From: Pseudomonadota bacterium
GTDB taxonomy: Bacteria > Myxococcota_A > Polyangia > Polyangiales > Polyangiaceae
Assembly: GCA_023460875.1 (NCBI GenBank)
Contig: JAEWOQ010000396.1
Coordinates: 1 to 8,197, forward strand
Direction of reading: 5' to 3'
Length of the DNA stretch: 8,197 nt
Shown here: positions 1-6,702 of the stretch, in pieces
Layout: every line of letters begins with the position of its first letter
How positions within the stretch are numbered: position 1 is the stretch's first letter
Translations under genes and position numbers: made by a program
The notes under the pieces: generated by a model
The model's input: the letters and a program-made list of their open reading frames with translations, nothing else
The model's database searches: none
What the model was told of the DNA's origin: nothing

Positions 1-8
1 CCCGAGAC

Positions 9-12
9 GGAG
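9..12 (+). promoter_or_regulatory. Shine-Dalgarno site of the kinase gene
   Basis: GGAG (within GGAGAG) sits 8 bases before the ATG at 21. It is the clearest ribosome binding site in the window and fixes the kinase start. Confidence 0.75.
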
Positions 13-20
13 AGAACACG

Positions 21-1697
21 ATGAGCCTCGCCCCCGGTGACGTCCTCGATGGCAAGTACCAAATCGTGCGTTTGCTCGGCGCGGGGGGCATGGGCGCGGT
101 CTACGAGGGGCTCAACGTCCGCATCCATCGCCGCGTCGCGATCAAGATCCTGCACGGGAACGTGGCGGGCAACGCGGAGGCGGTGGAGCGCTTCGAGCGT
201 GAGGCGCAGGCGGCGGGGCGCATCGGCTCGAGCCACATCGTGGAGGTGCTCGATCTCGGGGATCTCCCGAGCGGCGACCGCTACATGGTCATGGAGTTCC
301 TCGAGGGCCAGAGCCTCGCGGAGCGGGTGCGTGCCCGTGGCAAGCTCCCGCCTCAGGAGATCTACCCCATCGCCGTGCAGCTGCTCGAGGGGCTCGCCGC
401 GGCCCACGCTGCGGGCATCGTCCATCGGGATCTGAAGCCCGACAACGTCTACCTGGTCGCGTCGAAGCGCGACGGACAAACGGATTTCGTCAAGATCCTG
501 GATTTCGGGATCTCGAAGTTCAACACCCTCGGCGGGGAGTTTTCCATGACGCGCACCGGCGCCGTGATGGGGACGCCCTATTACATGTCGCCGGAGCAGG
601 CGAAGGGCGCGCGAGCGCTCGACCAGCGCGCGGACCTCTACGCGGTGGGCGTCATCCTGTACGAGTGCTCGTCTGGACGGGTGCCATTCCAGGCCCAGAC
701 CTTCAACGAGCTCCTGTTCAAGATCGTGCTGGAAGAGCCGCCACCCCTCCGGGACCTCCAGGCGAACCTGGACGAGGGGTTCATCGCCTTGGTCGCCAAG
801 GCGATGGCGCGCGACGCCAACGAACGTCACCAGTCAGCCGCGGAGTTTCAGAAGGCGCTCCACACCTGGGCGCATGGGGTGGGGCTCGGCGACGGCGGCG
901 TCACGGGCCACACGCTCCCCCTGGGCGCGGCGCGGCCGGTGCCCCCGGTCGCTACCCCACCCGCCGCTACGCCGCTCGTCGAGACGCTGGCCGCCGCTCC
1001 TACTGCCTCTTCGGACGGTGCGCCTTCCGCCGCGACGCCTTCCGCCGCGACGTCGGCGACCGACGCACCGACGCCGGCGACGGCGCCCGGCTGGAGCCGC
1101 ACGGGGACCGATGGAGAGCCCACCGTGCGCCCCACCCGGGGCGGTAACAGTCCTGCTCCTTGGCTCCTGGCGGGCGGGCTCGGCATCGCCCTCCTCGGAG
1201 GCGGGGCAGCCCTCATGCTGAGCTCATCGCCCGCGGAAGAGCAGCCCCCTGGCGGCTCCGCCCAAGGAACGGCCCAAGGGACGGCCCAGGGAACGGTGGA
1301 CCTCCCAGTGGGCCAGGACGAGGCCCGAGCCGAGCCCACCTCGACCGACGACTCCACGGCATCGGGCGCCCCGACGGCGCGCGCCGCAGCGCCAGCGCCA
1401 CAGGAGCCTCCGACGTCAGAGGCGAGCGCCCCCCCACCCGAGCAGCCCAGCCAGGAACGACCCAGCGAGGCCGCGGCCCGGACTCCGGCTCAACCAGCGC
1501 CGGCTACCTCGAGTCCAACGAAGGCCGCCTCGACCCCAGCGAGCCCAGCCCAGGCAGCCCCAGCCCGGGCAGCCCCAGCTCAGCCCACCCCAGCTCAGCC
1601 ACGCCCCGCCTCGCCCACACCGAGGGGGACGCCCACGCCTCAAGATCAAGACAAGGCGAAGACGAGCACGGGTCGCACCATCCGCTCGACCCTCTGA
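21..1697 (+). CDS. Membrane-anchored Ser/Thr protein kinase (Hanks/PknB type)
   Basis: This 558-residue protein should phosphorylate Ser/Thr on protein substrates at the inner membrane. The kinase domain spans about residues 12-283. Visible motifs are the glycine loop GAGGMG (20-25), VAIK with catalytic Lys42, a candidate helix-C Glu61, HRDLKPDN (His135-Asp137), DFG (161-163), an activation segment with Thr177, Thr179 and Thr185 before MSPEQ (189-193), and DQRADLYAVG (Asp205). All key catalytic residues are present, so it looks active. A Pro/Ala/Thr linker (about 297-378) leads to one hydrophobic helix (about 380-400), then a tail of about 157 residues rich in Ala, Pro, Gln and Thr. No PASTA, TPR or other sensor domain is recognisable in the tail, so the signal it senses is unknown. 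The start is supported by a GGAG Shine-Dalgarno at 9-12, 8 bases upstream. Its promoter lies outside the window. The kinase family is certain; the substrate cannot be told from the sequence. Confidence 0.95.
   Translation: MSLAPGDVLDGKYQIVRLLGAGGMGAVYEGLNVRIHRRVAIKILHGNVAGNAEAVERFEREAQAAGRIGSSHIVEVLDLGDLPSGDRYMVMEFLEGQSLAERVRARGKLPPQEIYPIAVQLLEGLAAAHAAGIVHRDLKPDNVYLVASKRDGQTDFVKILDFGISKFNTLGGEFSMTRTGAVMGTPYYMSPEQAKGARALDQRADLYAVGVILYECSSGRVPFQAQTFNELLFKIVLEEPPPLRDLQANLDEGFIALVAKAMARDANERHQSAAEFQKALHTWAHGVGLGDGGVTGHTLPLGAARPVPPVATPPAATPLVETLAAAPTASSDGAPSAATPSAATSATDAPTPATAPGWSRTGTDGEPTVRPTRGGNSPAPWLLAGGLGIALLGGGAALMLSSSPAEEQPPGGSAQGTAQGTAQGTVDLPVGQDEARAEPTSTDDSTASGAPTARAAAPAPQEPPTSEASAPPPEQPSQERPSEAAARTPAQPAPATSSPTKAASTPASPAQAAPARAAPAQPTPAQPRPASPTPRGTPTPQDQDKAKTSTGRTIRSTL
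1022..1051 (+). repeat. Two perfect 15-bp tandem copies in the kinase linker
   Basis: The unit GCCTTCCGCCGCGAC occurs twice head to tail and encodes two PSAAT pentapeptides in the linker between kinase domain and membrane helix. The 15-bp period keeps the reading frame. It is low-complexity protein sequence, not a separate element. Confidence 0.85.
1260..1295 (+). repeat. Three 12-bp tandem copies encoding AQGT
   Basis: Three 12-bp units (GCC CAR GGR ACG) encode AQGT-AQGT-AQGT at kinase residues 414-425, just outside the predicted membrane helix. The copies differ only at third codon positions. This suggests either ageing of the array or selection on the peptide. Confidence 0.9.
1554..1613 (+). 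repeat. Four degenerate 15-bp units in the kinase tail
   Basis: Pentapeptides AAPAR, AAPAQ, PTPAQ and PRPAS follow one another at kinase residues 512-531. At DNA level, GGCAGCCCCAGC recurs at 1553 and 1568, and CCCCAGCTCAGCC recurs at 1573 and 1588, both with a period of 15. This is a Pro/Ala-rich extended segment, possibly a spacer crossing the periplasm or cell wall. Confidence 0.8.
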
Positions 1698-1718
1698 GCG
1701 TCGACCCGGAGCACCCCA

Positions 1719-1741
1719 GCCCCGACCGGTCTGCTCGGGGC
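1719..1741 (+). terminator. Possible hairpin after the kinase gene (no T tract)
   Basis: GCCCCGA (1719-1725) and TCGGGGC (1735-1741) form a perfect 7-bp stem with a 9-base loop, starting 22 bases after the kinase stop codon. No run of T follows, so it is not a standard intrinsic terminator. In GC-rich DNA a stem like this can also occur by chance. Confidence 0.3.
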
Positions 1742-1781
1742 CGTAACCGGGCCAACCCGACCCGTAGCCGGCCAACCCGAC
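1741..1781 (+). repeat. Imperfect direct repeat (two copies, 20-21 bp) in the intergenic gap
   Basis: Copies at 1741-1761 and 1762-1781 share the 11-bp core GCCAACCCGAC, preceded by CCGTAACCGG in the first and CCGTAGCCG in the second. A weaker third copy may follow at 1782-1801 (it contains GACCGGGCTAGGCGAC). It lies outside any accepted gene, 80-120 bases upstream of the phosphatase start. It could be a regulator binding site or just a local duplication. Confidence 0.7.
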
Positions 1782-1810
1782 GCGCGACCGGGCTAGGCGA
1801 CGGCCCCGAG

Positions 1811-1833
1811 CACGGCGCCCACCTTGCGCCGTG
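1811..1833 (+). other. Strong inverted repeat upstream of the phosphatase gene
   Basis: CACGGCGC (1811-1818) and GCGCCGTG (1826-1833) are perfectly complementary 8-bp arms around the 7-base loop CCACCTT. The repeat ends 28 bases before the ATG at 1862. There is no T tract. It may be a 5' leader structure, an operator, or a factor-dependent terminator for the kinase transcript. Confidence 0.45.
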
Positions 1834-1861
1834 GGCCCGACGCCCGAAAGCTAGACGCCCC

Positions 1862-2560
1862 ATGCAACCCACGGTCTTGCTCTTCGACATCGACGGCACC
1901 TTGATCTCCTCTGGAGGTGTGGCGCGGCGCTGCATCCAGCAGGCCTTCGCCGAGCGCTACGGCAGGGGCGACACCCTGGCCGCCTCCTTCGGGGGCATGA
2001 CGGATCGCGCCATCGTGCGTGACGCCCTCGGCCCCCTCCGGCCCGACCTGCAGGGAGCCGAGCTGGAGGCGGAGATCGACGCCGCCCTGGAAGCCTACCT
2101 CGCCGTCCTCGAGGCGGAGGCCAGCGCTGCGACGTCGAGCTTCCAGGTGCACCGCGGCATCCGCGCGGCCCTCGACGCGGTGGTGGGGCGCGCCGACTAC
2201 GCGGTGGGCCTCGGCACCGGGAACGTGCGCCGGGGGGCCCGCATCAAGCTCGAGTGCGTGGACCTGTTCGGCGCCTTCGCCTTCGGCGGCGTCGGTTGCG
2301 ATCACCTCGAGCGCCCGCGGCTGCTCCACATCGGCGCCGAGCGAGGCGCGGCGCAGCTGGGCGCGCCCCTCACGGCGTGTCGAGTGGTAGTGATCGGTGA
2401 TACCCCGAAGGACGTCGTCGCCGCCCACGCCATCGGCGCCGAGTGCGTCGCCGTCGCCACGGGGGCCGCCAGCCGCGCGGAGCTGCTGGCCTATCGGCCC
2501 GAGGCGCTGTTCGACGATCTCGCCGAGCCGGGCGCCATCGAAGCCATCGTCGGCTCCTGA
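1862..2560 (+). CDS. HAD-family phosphatase (phosphoglycolate phosphatase-like)
   Basis: This 232-residue cytoplasmic protein has the full haloacid dehalogenase active site. Motif I is FDIDGT, with nucleophile Asp9 and acid/base Asp11. Motif II is Thr119 in GLGTGN, motif III is probably Lys129 in RIKLE, and motif IV is GDTPKD with Asp180 and Asp184 for Mg2+. The segment between motifs I and II (about residues 15-90) is mostly helical, as in the C1 cap of subfamily I enzymes such as Gph. It should hydrolyse a small phosphorylated metabolite; the substrate cannot be read from sequence. The open frame extends upstream to 1160, but that part overlaps the kinase and looks non-coding. The ATG at 1862 puts MQPTVLLFDIDGT at the N-terminus, as the family requires. 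No good Shine-Dalgarno is visible. Length is normal for the family. Confidence 0.9.
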   Translation: MQPTVLLFDIDGTLISSGGVARRCIQQAFAERYGRGDTLAASFGGMTDRAIVRDALGPLRPDLQGAELEAEIDAALEAYLAVLEAEASAATSSFQVHRGIRAALDAVVGRADYAVGLGTGNVRRGARIKLECVDLFGAFAFGGVGCDHLERPRLLHIGAERGAAQLGAPLTACRVVVIGDTPKDVVAAHAIGAECVAVATGAASRAELLAYRPEALFDDLAEPGAIEAIVGS

Positions 2561-2608
2561 AGGATCCTTCTGCTCTGGTCGCCCGACGCCTCGGCCGCTC
2601 GGGACAGA

Positions 2609-2626
2609 GTTCCTTGGTCCAGGAAC
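2609..2626. promoter_or_regulatory. Interrupted palindrome upstream of the MutS-like gene
   Basis: GTTCCTTGGTCCAGGAAC has perfect 6-bp arms (GTTCCT/AGGAAC) around a 6-base centre. It lies in the 96-bp gap before the MutS-like gene, 30 bases upstream of its start, and is less GC-rich than its surroundings. The symmetry fits a dimeric repressor operator, but nothing identifies the regulator, and chance is possible. Confidence 0.35.
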
Positions 2627-2656
2627 ATCCCTGCTGCCGCACTGTCGTAGCTTCGA

Positions 2657-4504
2657 ATGCCACTCCTCAGCCCCGCCTCCCTCCCGGATCTGCTCAACGC
2701 CCAGCCCACCTGCGGCGTCGATCTCGAGCGAGCGAAGCTGGCGATCACCCTCGCCTTCGCCGGGGGGACCTCCGGCGGGCTGTTCGGCGATCTCTTGGAG
2801 CAGTCCACGATCGCGCCCTCCACCTGGCAGCCCGCCAGCTACGCCGGGGATTTGTTCCTCCAGCGCTTCGTGGCCGAGTGCTTCAAGATCCAGATCGGAG
2901 CCCACCAGCCGCTGGTGATGACGCAACAGCTGCTCCGAGTGCTGGCCCACCCGCCCGCCGATCGACGCACCGTCGAATTTCGCCGAGAGATCCTCGGCGA
3001 GCTGCTCGGCTCCCCAGAGCTCCGCAAGGAGCTCGAGGCGCTGTATCTCTCCCTGTGCCGGTTTCGCGCCGGGCTCGAGGCTTCGGGCGCGCGGAACCCC
3101 GACCCCAATCAACGCCAGCTCGACCTCCTCGTCGAGCTGAAGACGAGCTTCGAGTGCATGGCGCGGGGGTTCGCCGGGGCTCGCTCCGGGCTGTCGCGCC
3201 TCGCCGCCTTCGGCGCGCAGGTCCTGGACGGGGAGGCCTATCGCGCCCTCGATGACCTGCTGCGCTACGACGGGCGGCTCGGCAACGTCACCCTGAAGGT
3301 GGGCGTGGGAGCCGACGGACGGATCCGCGGCTTCGACGTCGTGTCCCTGGAGGAGAGCACCGACAACCCCTTCGTGAACCCGCCCTGGCGCCGCTGGATC
3401 GCCCAGGTCGAGCTCTTCCTGCGGGGCTACCGCTTCGGTCACGACGAGGTCATGGCGCGGCTCCTCGACGCCGTGTTCACGGGGCTCGAGGACGAGATCG
3501 CGCTGCTCGTGCCTCTGCTCCGAGATCTGGAGTTCTACCTGGGCGCCCTGTGCCTGCGGGATCGGTCGGAGGCGGCCGGGCTGTCCGTGTGCTTGCCGGA
3601 GCTGGTGACCGCGGACGCGCCCCGGCGCATCGACGGGTTGTTCAACCCGCTCCTGTTGATGAGCGGGGTCCAGCCCGTGCCCTGCACGCTGGTGACCGAT
3701 CGCCTCGCGACCACTGTCCTCGTGACGGGGCCGAACTCTGGAGGCAAGACCCGCTTGCTCCAGTCCATCGGCCTGGCGCAGCTCCTGGCCCAGTCGGGGC
3801 TGTTCATCCCCGCGCGCTCGGGGTCGATCGCCTTGGCCCCTGCCCTCGTCATGTCCCTCATCGAGGAGACCCGGGCCGATCAAGCCGAGGGGCGCCTCGG
3901 CATGGAGCTGATGCGGATCCGCCACCTGTTCGAGCGCCTGCCGCCGGGGGCGATGGTGCTCCTCGACGAGCTGTGCTCGGGCACGAACCCCTCCGAGGGC
4001 GAGGAGATCTTCGAGCTGGTGGTGACGATGCTCGGCCGGCTGCGACCGCAGGCCTTCATCACGACCCACTTCCTCACCTTCGCTGCCCGGCTGGCGCGAG
4101 AGCGCAAGATCGCCGGGCTGTCCTTCCTCCAGGTAGAGCTCGGCCCGCAGCGGCGCCCCACCTATCAATTCACAGAGGGCGTGGCGGAGACGTCCCTGGC
4201 GGGCCACACCGCCGAGCGCCTGGGGGTCACTGGCGAGCAGCTGCTGGCGCTCATCGATCACAACCTGCGGCGCTACGGCGATCCCTCCGCGCCCCGCTCT
4301 GCCACCCGCTCTGCCACCCACTCTGCCACCCGCTCTGCTCCCCAGTTCGCCCCCGGCCCCGCACCTCACGCAGCCCCCCACCCAGCCCCGGGGGAGCCGG
4401 CAGCAGCGGCGAAGGCCGCGGAGCCAATCGAGACGACCCACGCGACAACGGAACCGACGAGCGCAGAGCCCCGCCCGACGACCCATCAGGTGGGCCGTCG
4501 ATGA
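2657..4504 (+). CDS. MutS-family ATPase (domain V protein) with repetitive tail
   Basis: This 615-residue protein ends in a clear MutS ATPase domain. Walker A is GPNSGGKT (358-365), Walker B is VLLDELCSGTNPSEG (Asp437, Glu438), the switch histidine is His471 in THF, and the dimer-interface motif TSLAGHTAERLGV follows. Residues 1 to about 350 are largely helical and resemble the core/lever region of MutS proteins. I see no N-terminal mismatch-reading domain with an F-x-E motif, and no Smr nuclease domain as in MutS2. It therefore probably binds or clamps DNA as a dimer rather than doing canonical mismatch repair. After the ATPase comes a low-complexity tail of about 70 residues (SAT[R/H] repeats, then Ala/Pro). 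The start is well constrained: an in-frame TAG at 2648-2650 lies just upstream and ATG 2657 is the first start after it, although no Shine-Dalgarno is seen. Its stop overlaps the next gene. Confidence 0.88.
   Translation: MPLLSPASLPDLLNAQPTCGVDLERAKLAITLAFAGGTSGGLFGDLLEQSTIAPSTWQPASYAGDLFLQRFVAECFKIQIGAHQPLVMTQQLLRVLAHPPADRRTVEFRREILGELLGSPELRKELEALYLSLCRFRAGLEASGARNPDPNQRQLDLLVELKTSFECMARGFAGARSGLSRLAAFGAQVLDGEAYRALDDLLRYDGRLGNVTLKVGVGADGRIRGFDVVSLEESTDNPFVNPPWRRWIAQVELFLRGYRFGHDEVMARLLDAVFTGLEDEIALLVPLLRDLEFYLGALCLRDRSEAAGLSVCLPELVTADAPRRIDGLFNPLLLMSGVQPVPCTLVTDRLATTVLVTGPNSGGKTRLLQSIGLAQLLAQSGLFIPARSGSIALAPALVMSLIEETRADQAEGRLGMELMRIRHLFERLPPGAMVLLDELCSGTNPSEGEEIFELVVTMLGRLRPQAFITTHFLTFAARLARERKIAGLSFLQVELGPQRRPTYQFTEGVAETSLAGHTAERLGVTGEQLLALIDHNLRRYGDPSAPRSATRSATHSATRSAPQFAPGPAPHAAPHPAPGEPAAAAKAAEPIETTHATTEPTSAEPRPTTHQVGRR
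4295..4342 (+). repeat. Four 12-bp tandem units in the MutS-like tail
   Basis: CGCTCTGCCACC occurs at 4295-4306 and 4307-4318, with variants CACTCTGCCACC (4319-4330) and CGCTCTGCTCCC (4331-4342). They encode the SAT-R/H repeat just after the ATPase domain. The 12-bp period keeps the frame, so copy number could vary without breaking the protein. Confidence 0.92.
4488..4493 (+). promoter_or_regulatory. Shine-Dalgarno-like site inside the MutS-like gene
   Basis: AGGTGG sits 7 bases before the ATG at 4501. It supports 4501 as the true start of the membrane protein and fits re-initiation by ribosomes finishing the MutS-like gene. Confidence 0.5.
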
Positions 4505-5526
4505 CCTTCCTGGTGACCCGGAAGATGTCCCCGGAGCTCGCCGCCCGGGTGCGGGCCAGCGTGCGCGGGCGACGTGCTCGGCCCGTCAGCGGGCGCGCTC
4601 CCCGCACCGTGGCGTTGGTGCGCTACTGCTTGCTGGCCGCCCTCCTCGCCGCGGTGGGGGGCGTCTTGCTCCTGCGTCGGCAGGTGCACGATGAGCTGGC
4701 CGCGGAGCGGGCCGCGCTGCTCGACGCCGTGCGCCAGCAGGCCGCGCGGTTCACGCCCGAAGATCACCAAGCCCTGGAGCGCGCCCGCCACTGGCTCGCC
4801 CAGGTCGCCGCTGCGGATCCTCTGGACGACCTGATCGTCGACGAGCTCCGCTCCGCCGCTGGCCTGGGCGCGACCCTCACCCGCCCCACCCTCTACGTGC
4901 GTGGCCCGCAAGAGAGCTTCCTGTCCCCCGAAGGACTCCAGGAGAGCGCCAGCTCATCCTCCAAGGACGCCTTCGTGCTCTGCCTGAACGAGCCCCCTGC
5001 CGCCCGATCGGAGCGCGCCATCCTCGGCCGCACCCGCACCGCGTACGCGGGGGGCAAGCGCGCGGCCCAGGCGACCGACCAGGTGGAGCGGCTGCACGCG
5101 GCCCTGGTCACCGCCCCCCTGATCGCCCCTGCGTGGCAGGAGCGCGTCGAGAACGCCCCCGGGCGGCGTGAGCTCCTCCAGCTCCGCCGCGAGCTCGATC
5201 GCGCGCCCTTCGACGCGGCCGCGCGGGCGCTGAAGTCCCGCCAGGTGTTGTTCTTGATCGACGACCCCGCGGACACCGCCGGGCCGACGGAGCTGGACGG
5301 CGAACGTCCCCACCCGGTGCGGGTCGGCCTCGTCGATCTCGAAGGGGACCGGCCCCTGCTCCTACTGCGGCGGCGCGTGGATCCGAGCTGGATCTCCGAG
5401 GCGATCCGCGCCGAGTACGCCCGCGGCATGGATAGCTGCGCGCTGGCCCTCGACGTCCGGCGCGACGTGCTCGGCGAGGGCGAGGAGGAGCGCTCCGAAG
5501 GTCCCGCTCACCGGCCGTCCCACTGA
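4501..5526 (+). CDS. Unknown single-pass membrane protein
   Basis: I do not recognise this 341-residue protein. Residues 1-37 are basic (several Arg), followed by a hydrophobic helix at about 38-58 (VALVRYCLLAALLAAVGGVLLL). By the positive-inside rule the N-terminus is cytoplasmic and residues 60-341 lie in the periplasm. Right after the membrane is a helical stretch (about 62-118) rich in Ala, Glu, Leu and Arg that could form a coiled coil. The rest is mixed charged sequence, with a second charged helix around 222-246 and a beta-like segment VRVGLVDLEGDRPLLLLRRRV (about 273-293). The layout resembles the membrane-proximal part of a signalling receptor, but no HAMP, kinase or GGDEF domain follows. 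Its ATG overlaps the upstream stop (ATGA, 4501-4504), indicating translational coupling. The open frame extends upstream inside the MutS-like gene, but that part is a shadow. Confidence 0.8.
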   Translation: MTFLVTRKMSPELAARVRASVRGRRARPVSGRAPRTVALVRYCLLAALLAAVGGVLLLRRQVHDELAAERAALLDAVRQQAARFTPEDHQALERARHWLAQVAAADPLDDLIVDELRSAAGLGATLTRPTLYVRGPQESFLSPEGLQESASSSSKDAFVLCLNEPPAARSERAILGRTRTAYAGGKRAAQATDQVERLHAALVTAPLIAPAWQERVENAPGRRELLQLRRELDRAPFDAAARALKSRQVLFLIDDPADTAGPTELDGERPHPVRVGLVDLEGDRPLLLLRRRVDPSWISEAIRAEYARGMDSCALALDVRRDVLGEGEEERSEGPAHRPSH

Positions 5527-5559
5527 AATACCGCGCGGGCGCACCGTTGCATCAGCTGC

Positions 5560-6684
5560 GTGCGCTACGTCTGGACAGCACTGGCCTTGCTCGTCGTCGT
5601 GGCCCTCCTGGCTGGGCTGAAGGGCGCGCAGATCGCGCGGCTCATGGAGTACGGCGAGGAGGCCGAGCGCGCCGGCCCCCCACCCGAGGTGGTCGGCACC
5701 GCCCTCGCGGAGCAGCAGAGCTGGGAGGTCACCCTCAGCGCCGTGGCCAGCATCGCGACCTCCCGAGGCGTCGCGCTGAGCAACGACACGGCCGGCATCG
5801 TCTCGCGCCTGCACTTCGAGTCGGGCGCCCTCGTGAAGACGGGACAGCTGCTCGTGGAGCTCGACAGCGACGTGGAGCGCGCGCAGCTCCGGGCCCTGCA
5901 GGCGCGCCGCGATCTCGCCGAGCTCAACCTGAGCCGCTCACGCTACCTCGCGAGCACCGGGGCGATCCCCCAGGCGCAGCTCGACACGGACGCGGCCACC
6001 TTCGAGAGCCAAAGCTCCGAGGTGAACGCGCTGGCGGAGCAGATCGAGCGCAAGCGCGTCCGCGCGCCCTTCTCGGGGAAGATGGGGATCCGCGAGGTGA
6101 ACCTCGGCCAGTACCTCCCGCCGGGGACGCGCATCGCGGTGCTCGAGGCGGACGAGCCTGAGTTCGTCGACTTCACGCTCCCTCAGCAACACCTGAGCAG
6201 CCTCAGCCCAGGGATGCTGGTGCGCGCTCTCGACGCGGCCGGAGCGCTCCTCGTGGAGGGCGCGATCAGCGCCATCGACCCGGCGATCGATCCGATCACC
6301 CGGTCCGTGCGGGTGCGCGCGGACCTGCCGGAGGACGAGCGGCTCCGGCCAGGCATGTTCGTGCAGGTCGAGGTCGTGCTGCCGCGGCGATCGGACGTCG
6401 TCACCATCCCGCTCACGGCGGTCCTGCGGGCCCCCTACGGCGACTCCGTGTTCCTCGCAGAGCCGCGCCCCGCTCCCGAGGGAGCCCCCCAGAAGGTCGC
6501 ACGACAGGTCTTCGTACGCGTCGGTGAGACTCGGGGCGACTTCGCCTCGATCTTGGAGGGGATCAAGCCGGGCCAGGAGGTCGTCGTCGCCGGCGCGTTC
6601 AAGCTCCGCAACGACATCCCCTTGATCGTCGACAACAGCGTCGCCCCCGAGCCGCAGCTCGACCCTCGCCCCGAAGACCGCTGA
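5560..6684 (+). CDS. RND efflux periplasmic adaptor (membrane fusion protein)
   Basis: This 374-residue adaptor should link an inner-membrane RND pump to an outer-membrane channel. A membrane anchor (about residues 4-22) lacks a lipobox Cys. The order then follows the HlyD/AcrA family: first lipoyl half (about 70-105, containing HFESGALVKTGQLLVELDS), alpha-helical hairpin (about 105-165), second lipoyl half (KRVRAPFSGKMGIREVNLGQ, 165-184), beta-barrel (about 200-275), and membrane-proximal domain (about 280-360). From memory it resembles the MexH-type adaptors. The start is a GTG with no visible Shine-Dalgarno. The next in-frame Met (residue 29, at 5644) would delete the membrane anchor, so GTG 5560 is preferred. 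It lies 33 bp after the membrane protein gene and 18 bp before its transporter. Length is typical. Confidence 0.93.
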   Translation: MRYVWTALALLVVVALLAGLKGAQIARLMEYGEEAERAGPPPEVVGTALAEQQSWEVTLSAVASIATSRGVALSNDTAGIVSRLHFESGALVKTGQLLVELDSDVERAQLRALQARRDLAELNLSRSRYLASTGAIPQAQLDTDAATFESQSSEVNALAEQIERKRVRAPFSGKMGIREVNLGQYLPPGTRIAVLEADEPEFVDFTLPQQHLSSLSPGMLVRALDAAGALLVEGAISAIDPAIDPITRSVRVRADLPEDERLRPGMFVQVEVVLPRRSDVVTIPLTAVLRAPYGDSVFLAEPRPAPEGAPQKVARQVFVRVGETRGDFASILEGIKPGQEVVVAGAFKLRNDIPLIVDNSVAPEPQLDPRPEDR

Positions 6685-6702
6685 TCGCACCCGGGCTCGC
6701 CC

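Noticed and set aside
1719..1833. Intrinsic terminator after the kinase
   Set aside because: Two GC stems exist, but neither is followed by a T run. I list them only as weak structures and not as a confirmed terminator.
1160..1861. Upstream extension of the phosphatase frame
   Set aside because: It overlaps the kinase membrane helix and tail in another frame, and it would add over 230 Arg/Pro/Ser-rich residues before a HAD motif that normally sits at the N-terminus.
4295..4342. Tandem units as a possible CRISPR or iteron array
   Set aside because: The units are only 12 bp with no spacers, and they stay in frame within a coding region.
1793..4486. Open frame of 897 codons on the minus strand
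   Set aside because: It lies opposite the phosphatase and the MutS-like gene, both with intact catalytic motifs. Its product is a monotonous mix of Gly, Arg, Glu, Gln and His without domains, as expected for the antisense of GC-biased genes.
3550..4500. Upstream extension of the membrane protein frame
   Set aside because: It overlaps the MutS ATPase domain in another frame and reads as Arg/Ala/Pro/Gly-rich nonsense. The ATGA overlap and AGGTGG site support the start at 4501.
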